A stretch of 64,000 nucleotides of DNA from Cubamyces lactineus (Eukaryota; Basidiomycota; Agaricomycetes; Polyporales; Polyporaceae). The DNA lies in NCBI GenBank assembly GCA_022376465.1, contig JACDTU010000014.1:372001-436000 (forward strand), written 5' to 3'. The notes under the pieces are model-generated. The model saw only the letters and a program-made list of their open reading frames with translations. It ran no database searches and was not told the origin of the DNA. Positions 11,842-23,164 of this stretch are shown one piece after another (position 1 is the stretch's first letter; every line of letters starts with the position of its first letter). Both the position numbers and the translations under genes were made by a program.

Positions 11842-13355
11842 TCAAGTGAATAATCTAGCGAACCAACTTCTCTTCGTACGGCGTTTCGTTAAGTTTTGGC
11901 CCGGGGGTCTGAGGAAGCATTGCGGGCCACCCGCCTTGCGGATGCCAGCTTCAACTGGCGTATCGGTGGTCTGTATGACAGGGGGCTCTGTGCTCTGCGC
12001 ACTGGTGGGCGTCGACGACGAGTCCTTCGAGGAGCTGGCGTTCCCACCAGTGGCAGAGCTGGCGCTGGATGGACCACCGGATTTCCCTGTATTGCTACCG
12101 CCACTCGAAGAGGATGCCTGGGTTGGCGTGGGGGACGGGCTTGGACTCGGGCTTGGGCTAGGCTGATCCTCGGCAGTAGAAACGGAGACACTGAAGTTGT
12201 TGATCACTAGGTTGGCGCTACCCGTGAAGGGCTCTGTGCCGGTCTGGATGGCTTGCAGGTACTACGCAACGACATTTCAGTGTTCTGTATCTCCTCAAGT
12301 TTGCCGAATACCTACCTGGGTCTTCGCAACACCTTGGTTGTTGATCAGGTACTCTGCAAGTGGACCTGTGAGAACCTATGTCCTACGAAGTCCTGAATGA
12401 ACTTACGGAAGAAGTCATTCAGATCTGCATCGAAGTCCGTGATGTCCCCCTCGGCGGTGATGAACGAGAAGACATTCCAGTTCGAATTCGGGCCATACTT
12501 CAGGTTCCAGGTATGGCCGCCGATCTTGATGTTCGGGGCGACAACGTTGCCGATTCCCCCAACTCTGCCCGTATGTCAGAAATCGAACGTGTGGTTGACG
12601 CGGGGACCGGGTCACATACCCGCCTCGATCAGAAAGCCAGATCATACTATGAAGTTGGTTGTGTGAGTCTCGTTAGTGACAATGTATCGGCCAGCAACTC
12701 ACATCTCGTACGAAGACGCGGCCGACGCTGGGTCGCCAGACTGAGGGACGCCCGTCCATATATCATAACTGTCGCAGTTGCTTAGAAGTCCCTATCATCG
12801 GAGTGAAGGAAACGCTTACGAAACATCCGCTCTGAGGTCAGAGGACGCAGACTGGTAGGTCCACTGCCAGCTAGTCGGCGCAGTCACAATATCTTGCAGC
12901 TTTATTGCCCTCTAAGGATCGTGCTGTCCCTGAAGGAGTGACGAGAAGACGCACCTGCATGCCCTTGGCGGTATTGTGGTTGACATTAGGATCTGATCCG
13001 AAGAATTAGCTAGCAGTACTTGGATCCGTTGGTCGTACTAACAGCTCTTGACATTGTCAGGGCTTTGCGACCATTGGTACGTCGTCGACCATGAGACGGA
13101 ATCACCACTGAAAGAAAGGAGCGTCGTCGTCTGCGAGCCCACCCCGGTATCTTTATGAAGTGTGTCAGCTTTGAAGAGAACGAAGTTGTGTGGCACTCGT
13201 TTGGGTGGCTCACCTGCGCCCCAGAGATTCTGGCAGAGCGTGTACGCGCCTGCGGCAGTGCAGTCGTTGCCCTGGAGTGTGGCTTTCTGTGCCCATGCGA
13301 TATGCACGAGGAACGCGAGAGTCGCAAGGAGCCCTGCAGGACAGAGACGCCCCAT
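11842..13355 (-). CDS. GH12 endoglucanase with a Ser/Pro-rich C-terminal tail
   Basis: Second secreted GH12 enzyme, 362 residues from nine exons: 13355-13214, 13150-13043, 12992-12955, 12899-12820, 12768-12703, 12646-12620, 12564-12407, 12365-12316, 12261-11842. The signal peptide ends about AWAQ. The catalytic domain (about 25-251) has CQNLWG, SYDIWTG, nucleophile Glu144 in YEIMIW and acid/base Glu233 in QTGTEPFTG. Unlike its neighbour, about 110 residues follow: an (SP)n run, Ser/Gly/Thr-rich low complexity and a basic end with KRRTKRSW. No carbohydrate-binding module or GPI signal is visible there. Most intron positions match the first GH12 gene, showing common descent, although the protein sequences have diverged clearly. 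Confidence 0.92.
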
Positions 13356-14008
13356 AAGTTAAAATTCCCTGGAAAATATCGGCGAACGCAAAAGTGAGCA
13401 AAAGTGCAAAAGTGGTGGAAGACAAAGAAAAGCTGTTGAAGCAGCATGACTGCGGCCTCGCTGCTCGCCTTCGAGGTATACAGACGCAGCAGCATGGATT
13501 GCTCACCTGGCTACCGCGTGTCGACGAAGCTCTTGGCGGGTTCGGTTCAGGTTTGAGTTGCTCGTACGTACACGTCGTGCCACGGAAGGCGTGGACCACG
13601 CAACAGAAGGTGCCTGCCATCAGCGCCTCCGGACATGCAGCGGTGAGAATTGACCATGCCGAGAACATTGATCACGACCCATCGACCATCGCTTTGCCGC
13701 AAGTGCAACGGTCGGTCAAGGCGTGCGCTCCGATTCGGGTACGGCATTTTCTCGGACGCCTGTGCACGTGTGTATGGGAAGGAAGTTCTTTAGGATGTAC
13801 TCTTGCATTTCGACCAGCGGCCATAGGCAGAATTCGGGATGGAGGGTATATGCACAAGCTGTATGGCGATATGAGCACACTGCAGAGCGACAGAAGGACG
13901 CTCGTTGCTCGCTGCAAGTCCAAACGCGATCACTACCATCTGGCGTTCGAACCTTGAGTTTGTCATGTTTCCACACTTCCAGCGCGCGCCTGCAAAACTC
14001 AATTTCTA
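13356..14008. other. Intergenic region upstream of the second GH12 gene
   Basis: About 650 nt with the presumed promoter of the GH12 gene and the 3' flank of the GNAT gene. Long open frames on both strands cross it but have no family features and poor codon texture. Confidence 0.45.
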
Positions 14009-14525
14009 CTATAGCGCTCGCATCATCCGTACATATTCTATCTCGCCTTTGAAGAACACCTCTCCAAACTTCTGCATCCCTCGACGCTCGTACCACGTAG
14101 ATGCGCTCAAACGGGCATCGCACCAGATGACACTGCAGCCCAACTCCTTGGCGGCCACACCGAAGACGTGTTGCAGTAATCGCGAGCCGATGCCTCTACC
14201 TTGATAAGTGGGATCGCAGGCGAACTTCCGAAAGCGCGCAGTGCGGGACGCGGACACCTCGGCGGGCGCGGAGGGTAAAGAGTCTATGAAGACGGAGATG
14301 ACTGCCACGGGCGATGTAGATGTCGGCAGGAAAGCCCCGTAATGGTGTCCCGATGCATCCTCCGGTAGGAGCACGTAGTCGACCGGATGATCAGGCCACA
14401 GAACAGAGTGTCGTAAGGGGACTGTGTCTGCAGCGTCGATTTCTCGGATTACTGGGGAACATAGGTTCAGCGAAGAGCATTATTATGAGCAAGCGATTAG
14501 GATGCTTACCCACGTCTACAGCCAT
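14009..14525 (-). CDS. GNAT-family N-acetyltransferase
   Basis: Acetyl-CoA-dependent acyltransferase of the GNAT superfamily; substrate unknown. Two exons, 14525-14510 (only 16 nt) and 14451-14009, give 152 residues. The tiny first exon encodes MAVDV and restores a complete N-terminus. The acetyl-CoA loop is visible as ACDPTYQGRGIGSRLL, matching the Q/R-x-x-G-x-G/A pattern, and is followed by a typical beta5 region with CDAR and WYERRGM. No signal peptide or membrane segment. Its start lies about 340 nt from the 3' end of the Ubc1 gene, on the same strand. Confidence 0.85.
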
Positions 14526-14868
14526 GACGGTCTTGGGTGAACTGTGCCAGCGTCGTTCCACTGCTGATCGTGCAATGAGTCACGCGCCTATCTAATCGGC
14601 CTTGATAACCTGAGGCTCAGTGAAGGCCAAACCCGTGCTATAGGGCTGGTGCGCCATTGGACAGAGATGCAGAGACTTCGTACGAACATTGTACACATGA
14701 GAGCGATCAAGCCTACCCTTTGTCTCACATGGCCGGCAATCTGGTGTTCAGGCTTGGGGATTACCTCTATTGAAGTACGGCTCGCGTACATGGGAATATG
14801 TAGAGGATTGAGGTGGTGGGGTGGGGGCCAGAGAGGCAAGGCAAAATCACACACTATCGATACAGCTG
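14526..14868. other. Short intergenic region
   Basis: About 340 nt, presumed promoter of the GNAT gene plus the Ubc1 terminator region. Nothing else recognised. Confidence 0.45.
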
Positions 14869-15711
14869 CTATTTCAAGAGTTCCTCGACGATGCGATCGT
14901 CATTGATATTTGCCACATTCGCGCCGCGGTAGTTCAACCTCCTCAGGACGTCGATCTGTACAAGGAGCAGTGAGAACGCGTCACAGAAAGACCGCATATC
15001 ACAAGACAGCATGCGCACCACTTTCGCTCTTTCGAAACCAAGCGCCTCGAATTGAGCCACATGCGCCCTGTCCAAACCGGCCATCGCGATCTCATCCCGT
15101 TCCGCTCCTTGTGCACCCGCACCGTTCTTGCCACCGGGGCCGCCAGCGTAGACCATCGTCCAGTATCGAGCGGTATCCTCGAAGCTGCTCTTGCTCGTCA
15201 TATAGTGTTTTGCCACCTCGGCATCTTGGGGGTCGCGCGGTTCTGGTGAGCAGAGAAGAGATTGGAGAGATATGAGTGTGCTCTTCAGCGTGAGCACGGG
15301 TGACCACGCGTCCTTGAGGATATCCAGGCAAATCGCGCCAGACGCAGACGAGACATTGGGGTGATAGACTTTAGTAATGAATTTCATCTTCACGGGTTGG
15401 AATGGGTAGTTGTCGGGAATTACGATGTCCTACAGTGGCGGGGTGATGAGTAGGTGGCGAGCTCAGTGGCTAGAAATACGCACGACTTGGAAGCGGCCTC
15501 CTTCGTACGGAGTGCCCTCGGGACCGTCAAACCCTCCGATCAGATGAAAGGGACTGTCATCTACGAGGTCGATGGTGATATTCGAGGACTTGTCATTCTT
15601 GCAGTCTGGAACCCGAGACGGATTTCAAGATGAAGAGACATACATTGGGAACAACTCCGGATGCGGCGCACCTGCAATTTCCTTGTTGACGCGGCGTAGT
15701 CGAGCATCCAT
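14869..15711 (-). CDS. UBC1: Ubiquitin-conjugating enzyme E2 with UBA domain
   Basis: E2 enzyme that carries ubiquitin as a thioester; the Ubc1/UBE2K class extends Lys48 chains. Exons 15711-15672, 15605-15484, 15429-15019 and 14955-14869 give 219 residues, close to yeast Ubc1 (215). The UBC fold shows HPN at 77-79 and the catalytic Cys88 in AICLDIL, the same number as in yeast. The C-terminal UBA domain reads FEALGFERAKVIDVL, but only if a 63-nt intron at 14956-15018 is removed. That intron has no stop and keeps frame, so simple ORF calling would retain it and break the UBA helix. Cytosolic and nuclear. Confidence 0.94.
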
Positions 15712-16754
15712 GGTGTTCCAGTGTTCTGGTGATATCGATACAGGTGCAGGGTTTGTTACAACAGCAATTTATACAGATCGTGGAAGAGTGGAAGGCTCGA
15801 GGCGTGGTGGCGGTCGGAGGCAAGGCTTGCCCGTGAGCATGCAAAGGTCCTTTCTGCCGCCCCGCCATCATCGACATCCTTGCCACCACACTCGGCGCGT
15901 CAACTTCATCATCTTCGCTCCGTGGTCTCTTCAGCACTTGTATGGCTGCTGCTATACCATCTGGAAACAGGTTGAAAATGCTAGCAAGCTTGGAAAACGA
16001 GATATCACGTACAAATGTACGCTGTGCGATGCGCTCTGGCTTCGAGCTCTGGCACCCCCAGGTTTCTAGATCTCATCGCTGCTCTCGTCAAGATGATATG
16101 TCGAATTGCGCGAGAGTTCGCCAAAGATTCCAGTGAAAGGTGAGGGTATCGGTCCTGTTACTTCTGACCGGGCAAGTTGCAGACCTACTGCTGCTGCGGT
16201 TCGCCAACGAAACTCACGCTTCTGGAAACTCAATGCTCAACGTCCCGCTGCTTTGGAACGCGTTCTCATGGTCTAGCCCTAACTAGTCTGAGTTACCCCT
16301 GCAAGGCTAGTAGCGTCCCATTGACAAAGTACCTATGAATCAGCTGGAGACGTTTGAAGACTTGGCTGCAAGACCTCATCTTCAGAACAAGCGTCTCCTC
16401 ACATTCACCTCTCGGCGGGTATGGCTCCTTCACCGATACTAGCAGGTGAAACACTCGTTTTAAGTAACCCTCATGGCTGCAACTTGCTTGCCTGTGTCAG
16501 CCTGGCCGTCAGAAGCCCCTAGAGCGCCCTTGTTCAGGAGGCAACGTATCATATGACGACGCGATGCTCTGATAACCATCGCACAACGGCAAATCTCCTA
16601 CTAGCCTTGGGGTCTATAATTGCTCGGCGGCCACGCGGATTCTATAGCACTGGGTCTTGGGACACTCCTGCTTGTGCTCGCCGTCTCACCTAGTCTCTCC
16701 AGCATCGCTATATCCTCCAGCTCACACCATAGCTTTGTCCGCAGCTGAGCTGAA
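15712..16754. other. Divergent intergenic region
   Basis: About 1 kb between the starts of the Ubc1 gene (-) and the first ThDP gene (+). It holds both promoters. No additional gene recognised. Confidence 0.5.
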
Positions 16755-18889
16755 ATGTACACTACCGCTTCTGTGTTCTTCCAGACTCTTGCCAATGCCG
16801 GTATCACCCACGCCTTCGTGAACTGGGGGAGCGACCACGTTGCCCTACTTGAGGAACTCCAGCGGCAACGGGCCAACGATGGGAAGACCTTGATCGACAT
16901 TGTCACTTGCCCAAGTGAATATGTCGCTCTTAGCGCTGCCCATGGCTATGCGCAGATCACTGGTAAACCGGCAGTTGTGATCGTCCACGGCGACGTAGGG
17001 ACGCAGGTCAGCCTATGTCCGTGGTGTATTGGTTATAATTGCGCTGAAGCATTACTTCGCGTAGACTATGGCGGGCGCCGTACACAACGCGGACAAGGGC
17101 CAGATGCCGGTGCTGATCTTCGCCGGATCAGCCCCGTTTACTGCGAACGGAGAGTTGCGTGGTTCGAAGGATGAATATGGGATGTGGCTACAAGGTAAGC
17201 TTCTTCCACACATGCAAATGTAATGCCGTTGGACTGGTCCACGTGTGTTGACTTCAACAATTCGTAGATGTCCCAGATCAGCCTGCCATTGTCCGCCAAT
17301 ACATGCGCCATGTAGCACAGATACAGAGTGGGAAGATTGCATCCAAAATGATCATGCGCGCCCTGCAGATGTTCGTACTATTGGAGCATAAGCCCAACCT
17401 GCCTATTGATTATTATTTGTTAGCGCAACAAGTCAGCCCAGGGGTCCTGTCTATTTGTGGGCGCGGCGAGAAGTTCTAGAGGAAGATATCGACGAAGCCA
17501 CCATGACTGCTGCCGCAACCTTATCGAAGTGGCCGTCTGTTACAGCCGGTGCCCTTACGCCTCGTGGTTAGTACGGACCTCCTCTGATCAGACTTGGTCA
17601 CTCAAACTGCGATACAGCGATCGAAACTATCACGTCGGCGCTGATACACGCCGAATCTCCTCTCATCTTGACTGCCAATGCAGGCCGTAACATGTCCGCG
17701 ACGCAACTGCTCGCAGAATTGTCGAGCGCGCTTGCCATCGGGGTCCTTGCGTGTGCTTCATCCTCTGTCCCTATCGCTGGCAGTCACCCCTACCACCTCG
17801 GCTACCACTTCTGGGGTAAACAGCCCTATTTGGACACCGCAGACGTTGTGCTTGTGCTCGATATCGACGTTCCATGGGTCGACGCCGATGGATGTTCGCC
17901 TCACGCCGGTGCGAAGGTCTTCGTGATAGACAACGATCCACTGAAGCGCACCCTTGGCTGGTCCCACGTCGATGCGGAGTTGTTATGTACGGCGGAAACC
18001 GAGACAGCCCTCGGGCAACTCATCGAAGCCATGCGTGACGTCGACGCCGCAACCTATAGCGAAAGGGTCCAAGCGCGAAGGCGGTCTCTCGAAGCGATCA
18101 AAGCCGCCAGACAAGTTCAGCTATCGCATGCTGAAACTCTTCTCGCCCCAGACGGGGTTTTGCCCACCGTACCGTTGCTGCTCGGGGCCCTTCGCTCTGC
18201 AGTAGCGGCCCAGACACCTAGTGATGGACGGAAGGTTCTCTATCTGACCGAGGCGGCCAGTGCATCCGGCTTGGTTTGGAATCACCTTGCCCCTGAGCCC
18301 GGATCCATGTTCATGTCTGGCGGTACGAGCCTTGGGTGGGTCCTCGGAGCGAGCGTCGGCATGTCGATTGGTGCGAAGGTCGCGCAGAAAGAAGTCGACC
18401 TCGTCGTCTCTCTCACGGGTGACGGGAACTATCTGTTCGGCGCGCCGACGGCGACCTATTGGGTCGCAAAGAAGTATGATACGGTAAGCACCTGATATCT
18501 CCCACCCGTTTAGCTTGGACTGAAACGAATTCCCTCCTGCAAGCCATTCCTCATGATCGTGGTAAACAATCGTGGCTGGTTTGTACGTCGACGCAATCCC
18601 CAGCATCATACAGAGCTCCTCCTGACCCTCTCTGCAGAGCCCGAAGTTTTCTATGCGCGCAGTCCACCCAACAGGGCACGGAAGCGCTGCTTCCGGAGAG
18701 AAGCTTTCGGTCGGATTTGGGCAAGACGGAAATGTCGATTACGCCGGCGTCGCGGCAGCCGCGGGTGGTGCATGGGCGCGCCAGGTTTCCCGCGCTGACC
18801 AGCTCAGGGGCGTGTTCGAGGAAGCTGTGAGAGTCGTGATGCAAGACCGAAGATGCGCGGTCGTGGATTGTATTGTTGAATCCATCTAG
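16755..18889 (+). CDS. ThDP-dependent 2-oxoacid decarboxylase/lyase-like enzyme, copy 1
   Basis: Thiamine-diphosphate enzyme of the acetolactate synthase/benzoylformate decarboxylase superfamily. Exons 16755-17006, 17065-17194, 17268-17370, 17424-17566, 17618-18483, 18544-18582 and 18638-18889 give 594 residues. The three-domain layout is PYR domain (about 1-175) with the activating Glu55 in TCPSE, a central TH3 domain, and a PP domain with GDG at 477-479 and NN at 506-507, spaced 26 residues as in the ThDP motif. No targeting peptide is obvious, which argues against mitochondrial acetolactate synthase. Substrate unknown. It is followed 715 nt later by a paralogue in the same orientation with the same seven-exon plan. 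Confidence 0.9.
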
Positions 18890-19603
18890 GAGTAATGGAG
18901 CTGTAGTTTGTAATGGTAGGTTTGGGTATCTTCTTTCCGTGCAGTGAAACTTACTGTGTGTAGGGCGGCCAGACGAATCAACCAAGACGCGTAGCACGCA
19001 TGTATAGTAAGCCTCACACATCACGGGGCCCAGGATTGAGTGGTATGAGTCAGATTTTTCATCAGCCAGTCCTGAACCCCCTTGAATTCGTTGAAGGGTT
19101 CAGACAGTCAGGTGAGTAAGAAGGCAGGAAGCATGTGAACCAGCGACTCGGAGGGTACTGGCCTTGCCGGAACTCCGTGGAGTAGAGCGCTTGTAGGCTG
19201 CAGTCTAAGCTAGCCGGTTCACCTTCTCATGCCTGAGCTGTTACGGAGCCGGAGAAGGGATGTGTTTGGTATTACATACACCACGAGGCGCGCGTAGCAG
19301 AATGGTTTGACTACATCTCCATGTTCACCGTGGAGTCTCCTATTCCCAGAGGGGTTTCTGTAGCTCAATAACCACGAACCGCCTGTGTTTGGGATCTGTC
19401 GGTATCCGTTGGCGACTTCTTCCAAATGACTTCTCCCTCGGGCTCGCGAGCTTGAGCTAAAGATTAAATAGCCGAACGAACCTGCACAGACGCTCATCGA
19501 CCTTGGGCATAAGCACTATCTCTCAAGACCCATCCGCCAAGCCACTTGCCCCACTATCCTCCCTCGTTGCCCTAGCACTGATAGCCCCTTTAGCAGCGTC
19601 GCG
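18890..19603. other. Spacer between the two ThDP genes
   Basis: 714 nt holding the terminator of copy 1 and the promoter of copy 2. A TA-rich GATTAAATAG near 19462-19471 may serve as a weak TATA element. No gene seen. Confidence 0.4.
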
Positions 19604-21763
19604 ATGTATACCACCGCATCTGTGCTTTTCAAGACGTTTGCCGAGGCTGGCATCACCCACGCCTTCGTGAACTGGGGCAATGACCATCCCGCCTTTCTGG
19701 AAGAATTAGAGAGGGAGCGAGTAGAGAGTGGGAAGACCGCTGTCGAAATCGTGACTTGTCCTCATGAGATGGTTGCGTTGAGTGCTGCTCAGGGATACGC
19801 ACAAGTGACCGGCAAGCCCGCGGCAGTAATCGTGCATGTCGATGTCGGAACGCAGGTGCGTGGGTGAAGTGCTATGATGCGGGCCCAAAGGCACTTAGCG
19901 AAATCTGCTGACCATCGGTATTTCTATAGGGTTTGGCTGGTGCCGTTCACAACGTGGACAAAGGCAGGATCCCAGTCTTGATTTTTGCCGGAGCAGCACC
20001 CCAGTCTTCAGATAGGCGACTAAAGGGGACGAAGAATGAATGGCCGATGTGGTTGCAAGGTGAGTTCTCTGAATGGTAGAATCTGCGCGATGGATATTGG
20101 TACTAATAGCCTACCCCAGATGTGCCTGACCAGCCTTCAATAGTCCGCCAATACATGCGCTTCACTACACAGATACAAAGCGGTAAGAACGCGGCAAAGA
20201 TGGTCATGCGCGCTCTGCAGATGTAAGTGTAGGCGTTCGTGCTAGGCCGGCGATTGGCTGAGGTATATATCAGTGCGAAGAGCGAACCACAAGGTCCGGT
20301 ATACCTTTGGGCCCGTCGTGAAACCACCGAGGAAGAAGTGGAGCCCGCGATCTTCGAAGAGAACCTCGATATCACGAAGTGGCCTGCAGTACAAGCTCCG
20401 GCTCTTCCCCCCAAAGGTACGCGAGCTCTTCATGCCGGGATCCGACCGCTGACACAGGAATACGGCAGTGGTCTCTACAATTGTCGATGCCCTCCTTCAG
20501 GCCCAATTTCCCCTCATCATCGCAGCCAACTCCGGCCGGAACCCCAAGACGGTTCCGCTTCTATCCACGTTGTCGAGCCTCCTCGCCATTGGTGTCTTCA
20601 CGTCGTGCCCCTCTGCCGTCTGCATCCCGTGGACTCATCCCAACTATATTGGTCTTTCCTTCGGTGGAAGGAATGACCTTCTCGACCATGCGGATGTCAT
20701 CATCATCCTCGATGTAGACATCCCCTGGATCGATACCGCGGGAAACAAGCCGCGGGACGACACGCGCGTGTTCGTGATCGATGCTGACCCTCTCAAGACA
20801 ACGTTTGGCTGGTCACACGTAGATGCAGAGTTACTGGCCAAGGCGGATCCGGAGGTCGCACTCTCCCAGCTCATAGATGCCATTGAAGGTCCCAACGTCC
20901 AGGGGCCCGCATTCACAGAGAAAGTCTCCGCGCGCAAGGAACGTCTCGCATCTCTGCGATCCACTTGGACGAACTCGATCGAGGCGGCCGAGCGCGTCAA
21001 GACTCTCGCCCCGGACCAGACTACACCCACCGTACCTTTCGTGTTGGCCACACTGCGGAATGCTGTGGTAACGCAAACCCCGAGCAAGGGCGAGAAGGTG
21101 CTCTGGGTCAACGAAGCGATCAGCAACTACGCTCTCGCGTGGACTTACCTCCGGCCTGAGCACCCTGGGAGTATGATCGCATCGGGTGGGACGAGCCTCG
21201 GGTATGCGCTCGGTGCTTCAGTGGGCGCATCCCTTGGCAACATCGTGGCCCAAGTGCAGCACGATCTAATCGCCGCTATTGTTGGAGACGGCGTGTTCTT
21301 GTTCAGCGTGCCAGCAAGTGCCTACTGGATGGCTAGGCGGTACAATACGGTCAGTGTGGACACGTTGCGGCTATCCCGCAGTTGCTGATCATCTCTCACG
21401 CAGCCCTTCCTAACGGTAGTCCTCAATAACGGAGGGTGGTTCGTGAGTACCCGTGACAGGTATCCGGTTCTTCCGAGATCAGGCTAACGAACTCGGGTGT
21501 CGCCATTCTTACAGTCCCCGAAGTTCTCGATGCTGGGAGTCTACCCAGACGGCCATGGAAGCACCGTCTCCGGGCAACAGCTGACGGTGGGTCTTGGTCC
21601 AGATATGCCCGACTACTCTCAGGTCGCCGTGGCCGCCGGAGGTGCGTGGGGCAGACGGGTGGAGAACGCGGACGAACTGCAGAGCGTCCTGGAAGAGGCG
21701 GTCAGGGTTGTCGTGCAAGAGAAGCGCTCCGCGGTGGTTGACTGCGTCATTCAGTCCATCTGA
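19604..21763 (+). CDS. ThDP-dependent 2-oxoacid decarboxylase/lyase-like enzyme, copy 2
   Basis: Tandem paralogue of the preceding gene. Exons 19604-19855, 19930-20059, 20120-20222, 20274-20416, 20469-21349, 21404-21442 and 21515-21763 give 598 residues. Exons 1, 2, 3, 4 and 6 have exactly the lengths of copy 1 (252, 130, 103, 143, 39 nt). The activating Glu lies in TCPHEMVALSAAQGYAQ, and the ThDP motif runs from GDGVFLF to VVLNNGGW. All key residues are kept, so both copies look functional. The HGD of copy 1 is HVD here, and the segment after the second exon differs clearly, which suggests divergence of substrate pocket. Reaction not predictable beyond 2-oxoacid decarboxylation or carboligation. 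Confidence 0.9.
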
Positions 21764-21999
21764 TCTATGTGTACTATGTCCGAGGCCTTGTATATGAGGG
21801 TGTACGATAGACAGAAGTCATAGTAGGTAAATAAAGCAACGTGTACCGTAACGACTAGGGATACAGCAACATTAAGGGGGGTCTCAAAAGGTAAAGAAAT
21901 CGTACTATGAATATGAAGCGCCGTCACCAGCGTGCAAGGTTGGTCGAAACCACAAGTAGGAGGGAACATTAAGCTACCATCCACTGAAGAGCAGGCCTA

Positions 22000-23164
22000 T
22001 CAAATCTCGCGCCATATGCCGTCCGTTGTAGCGTCTTCATCGTACACTGCCAAGTGGCCCTCCACCCTCACCAGATGCCTTTCGAAATCGTAGACGAAGA
22101 CCACCGACGTGACGGTCGGGCAGTAGAGACGCATCTCGTGTGTCAGCGCTCGCATAGCCCCCGCGTGGGTCGGCGGCGGATCCCAGTCGGACACATCTAT
22201 CTCGATGCATCGGAGTTGTGGAAGACGCATAAGATAGCCGTAGAACTCTAACCGCTGGCAACGCGCATGAATAACTGCACCCGCGATGTACGAGGGCCGA
22301 AACCTGACCTACCTGCTGACCATCGACCGGCAGAACAAGTGTGCCGATGTAGCGTAGCTCGGCACATAGAGTCGCGTCGCCTGTGACCTTCGCAAGCACT
22401 TCTAATGAGAAGCTAGCGTCGTACGAGGAGTCCGCTATGTCGAGTGCGCGGATACGCCTTTTGGATTGTCGTAGGGACGCGACAATGATTTGTAGCTCGG
22501 TGCGCTTCTCGTCGAGTCTGCTGTGCGTGAAGCATGTCTTGACGCGGCATACGGGGCGATCGGGGACTAAGGCAACCGCTGCCTCAGAGAATGTGCACTC
22601 CAGAATGGACAGCTTTGGGAGGAAGGTAGATGTGGTGACCGAAGGAGCGATAGCGAGTGATTGGAAGTCCGCAAGATAGAGGTCGGACAGACGGGACTGG
22701 GTTGCAAGGAAGGATTGTAGATGTTCATCCCATGCGAGGTCGCAGTGAAACGCACGGAGCTGGAAGGTGCAGTCGATAAGTATCGATGCCTTCTCCATCT
22801 GACCGCCGCCACCGAAGTAGAAGTTGAGGAGATGCAACCGTGTTGTTCTCCTGAGCGCGCCTGCGAGAGCGTCCCAATACGCTTCCGAGGTATCTGAACC
22901 GTCTTCCGACGACGTCTCATCGCTGTCGCCGTCTTGCCCATGTATAGATAGTGCGACAACGAGTGGGGCGAGACGCGGGGTACGTGCAAGCAGCTCGCAA
23001 ACAGTGATCGTGAATGCATGTCCTTTGAGCTGGAGGGTATGGTACAATGACCGCTCCGCAGCCACCTTGAATTGCCTGGAGACGGTGCATAACGAGACCA
23101 ATGTCGTTTTAGAATCGGAGACATATTTCACGATGAGGCTGCAGGCGTCGGGGGGCAATGCCAT
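22000..23164 (-). CDS. F-box-like protein, 368 aa
   Basis: Probable F-box-type adaptor, the very expanded family of mushrooms. Exons 23164-22313 and 22254-22000, with a 58-nt intron, give 368 residues. The N-terminus (LPPDACSLIVKYV, then LCTVSRQFKVAAERSLY) matches the degenerate F-box of basidiomycetes. The rest has loosely leucine-rich segments such as LSDLYLADF and LRYIGTL and an acidic insertion rich in Asp, Glu and Ser near residues 80-95. No catalytic motif. It is convergent with the ThDP pair, 236 nt away. Confidence 0.72.

Noticed and set aside
13394..13957. Plus-strand open frame of 187 codons
   Set aside because: Covers the promoter of the GH12 gene and the GNAT 3' flank, has no family features, and competes with equally long frames on the other strand.
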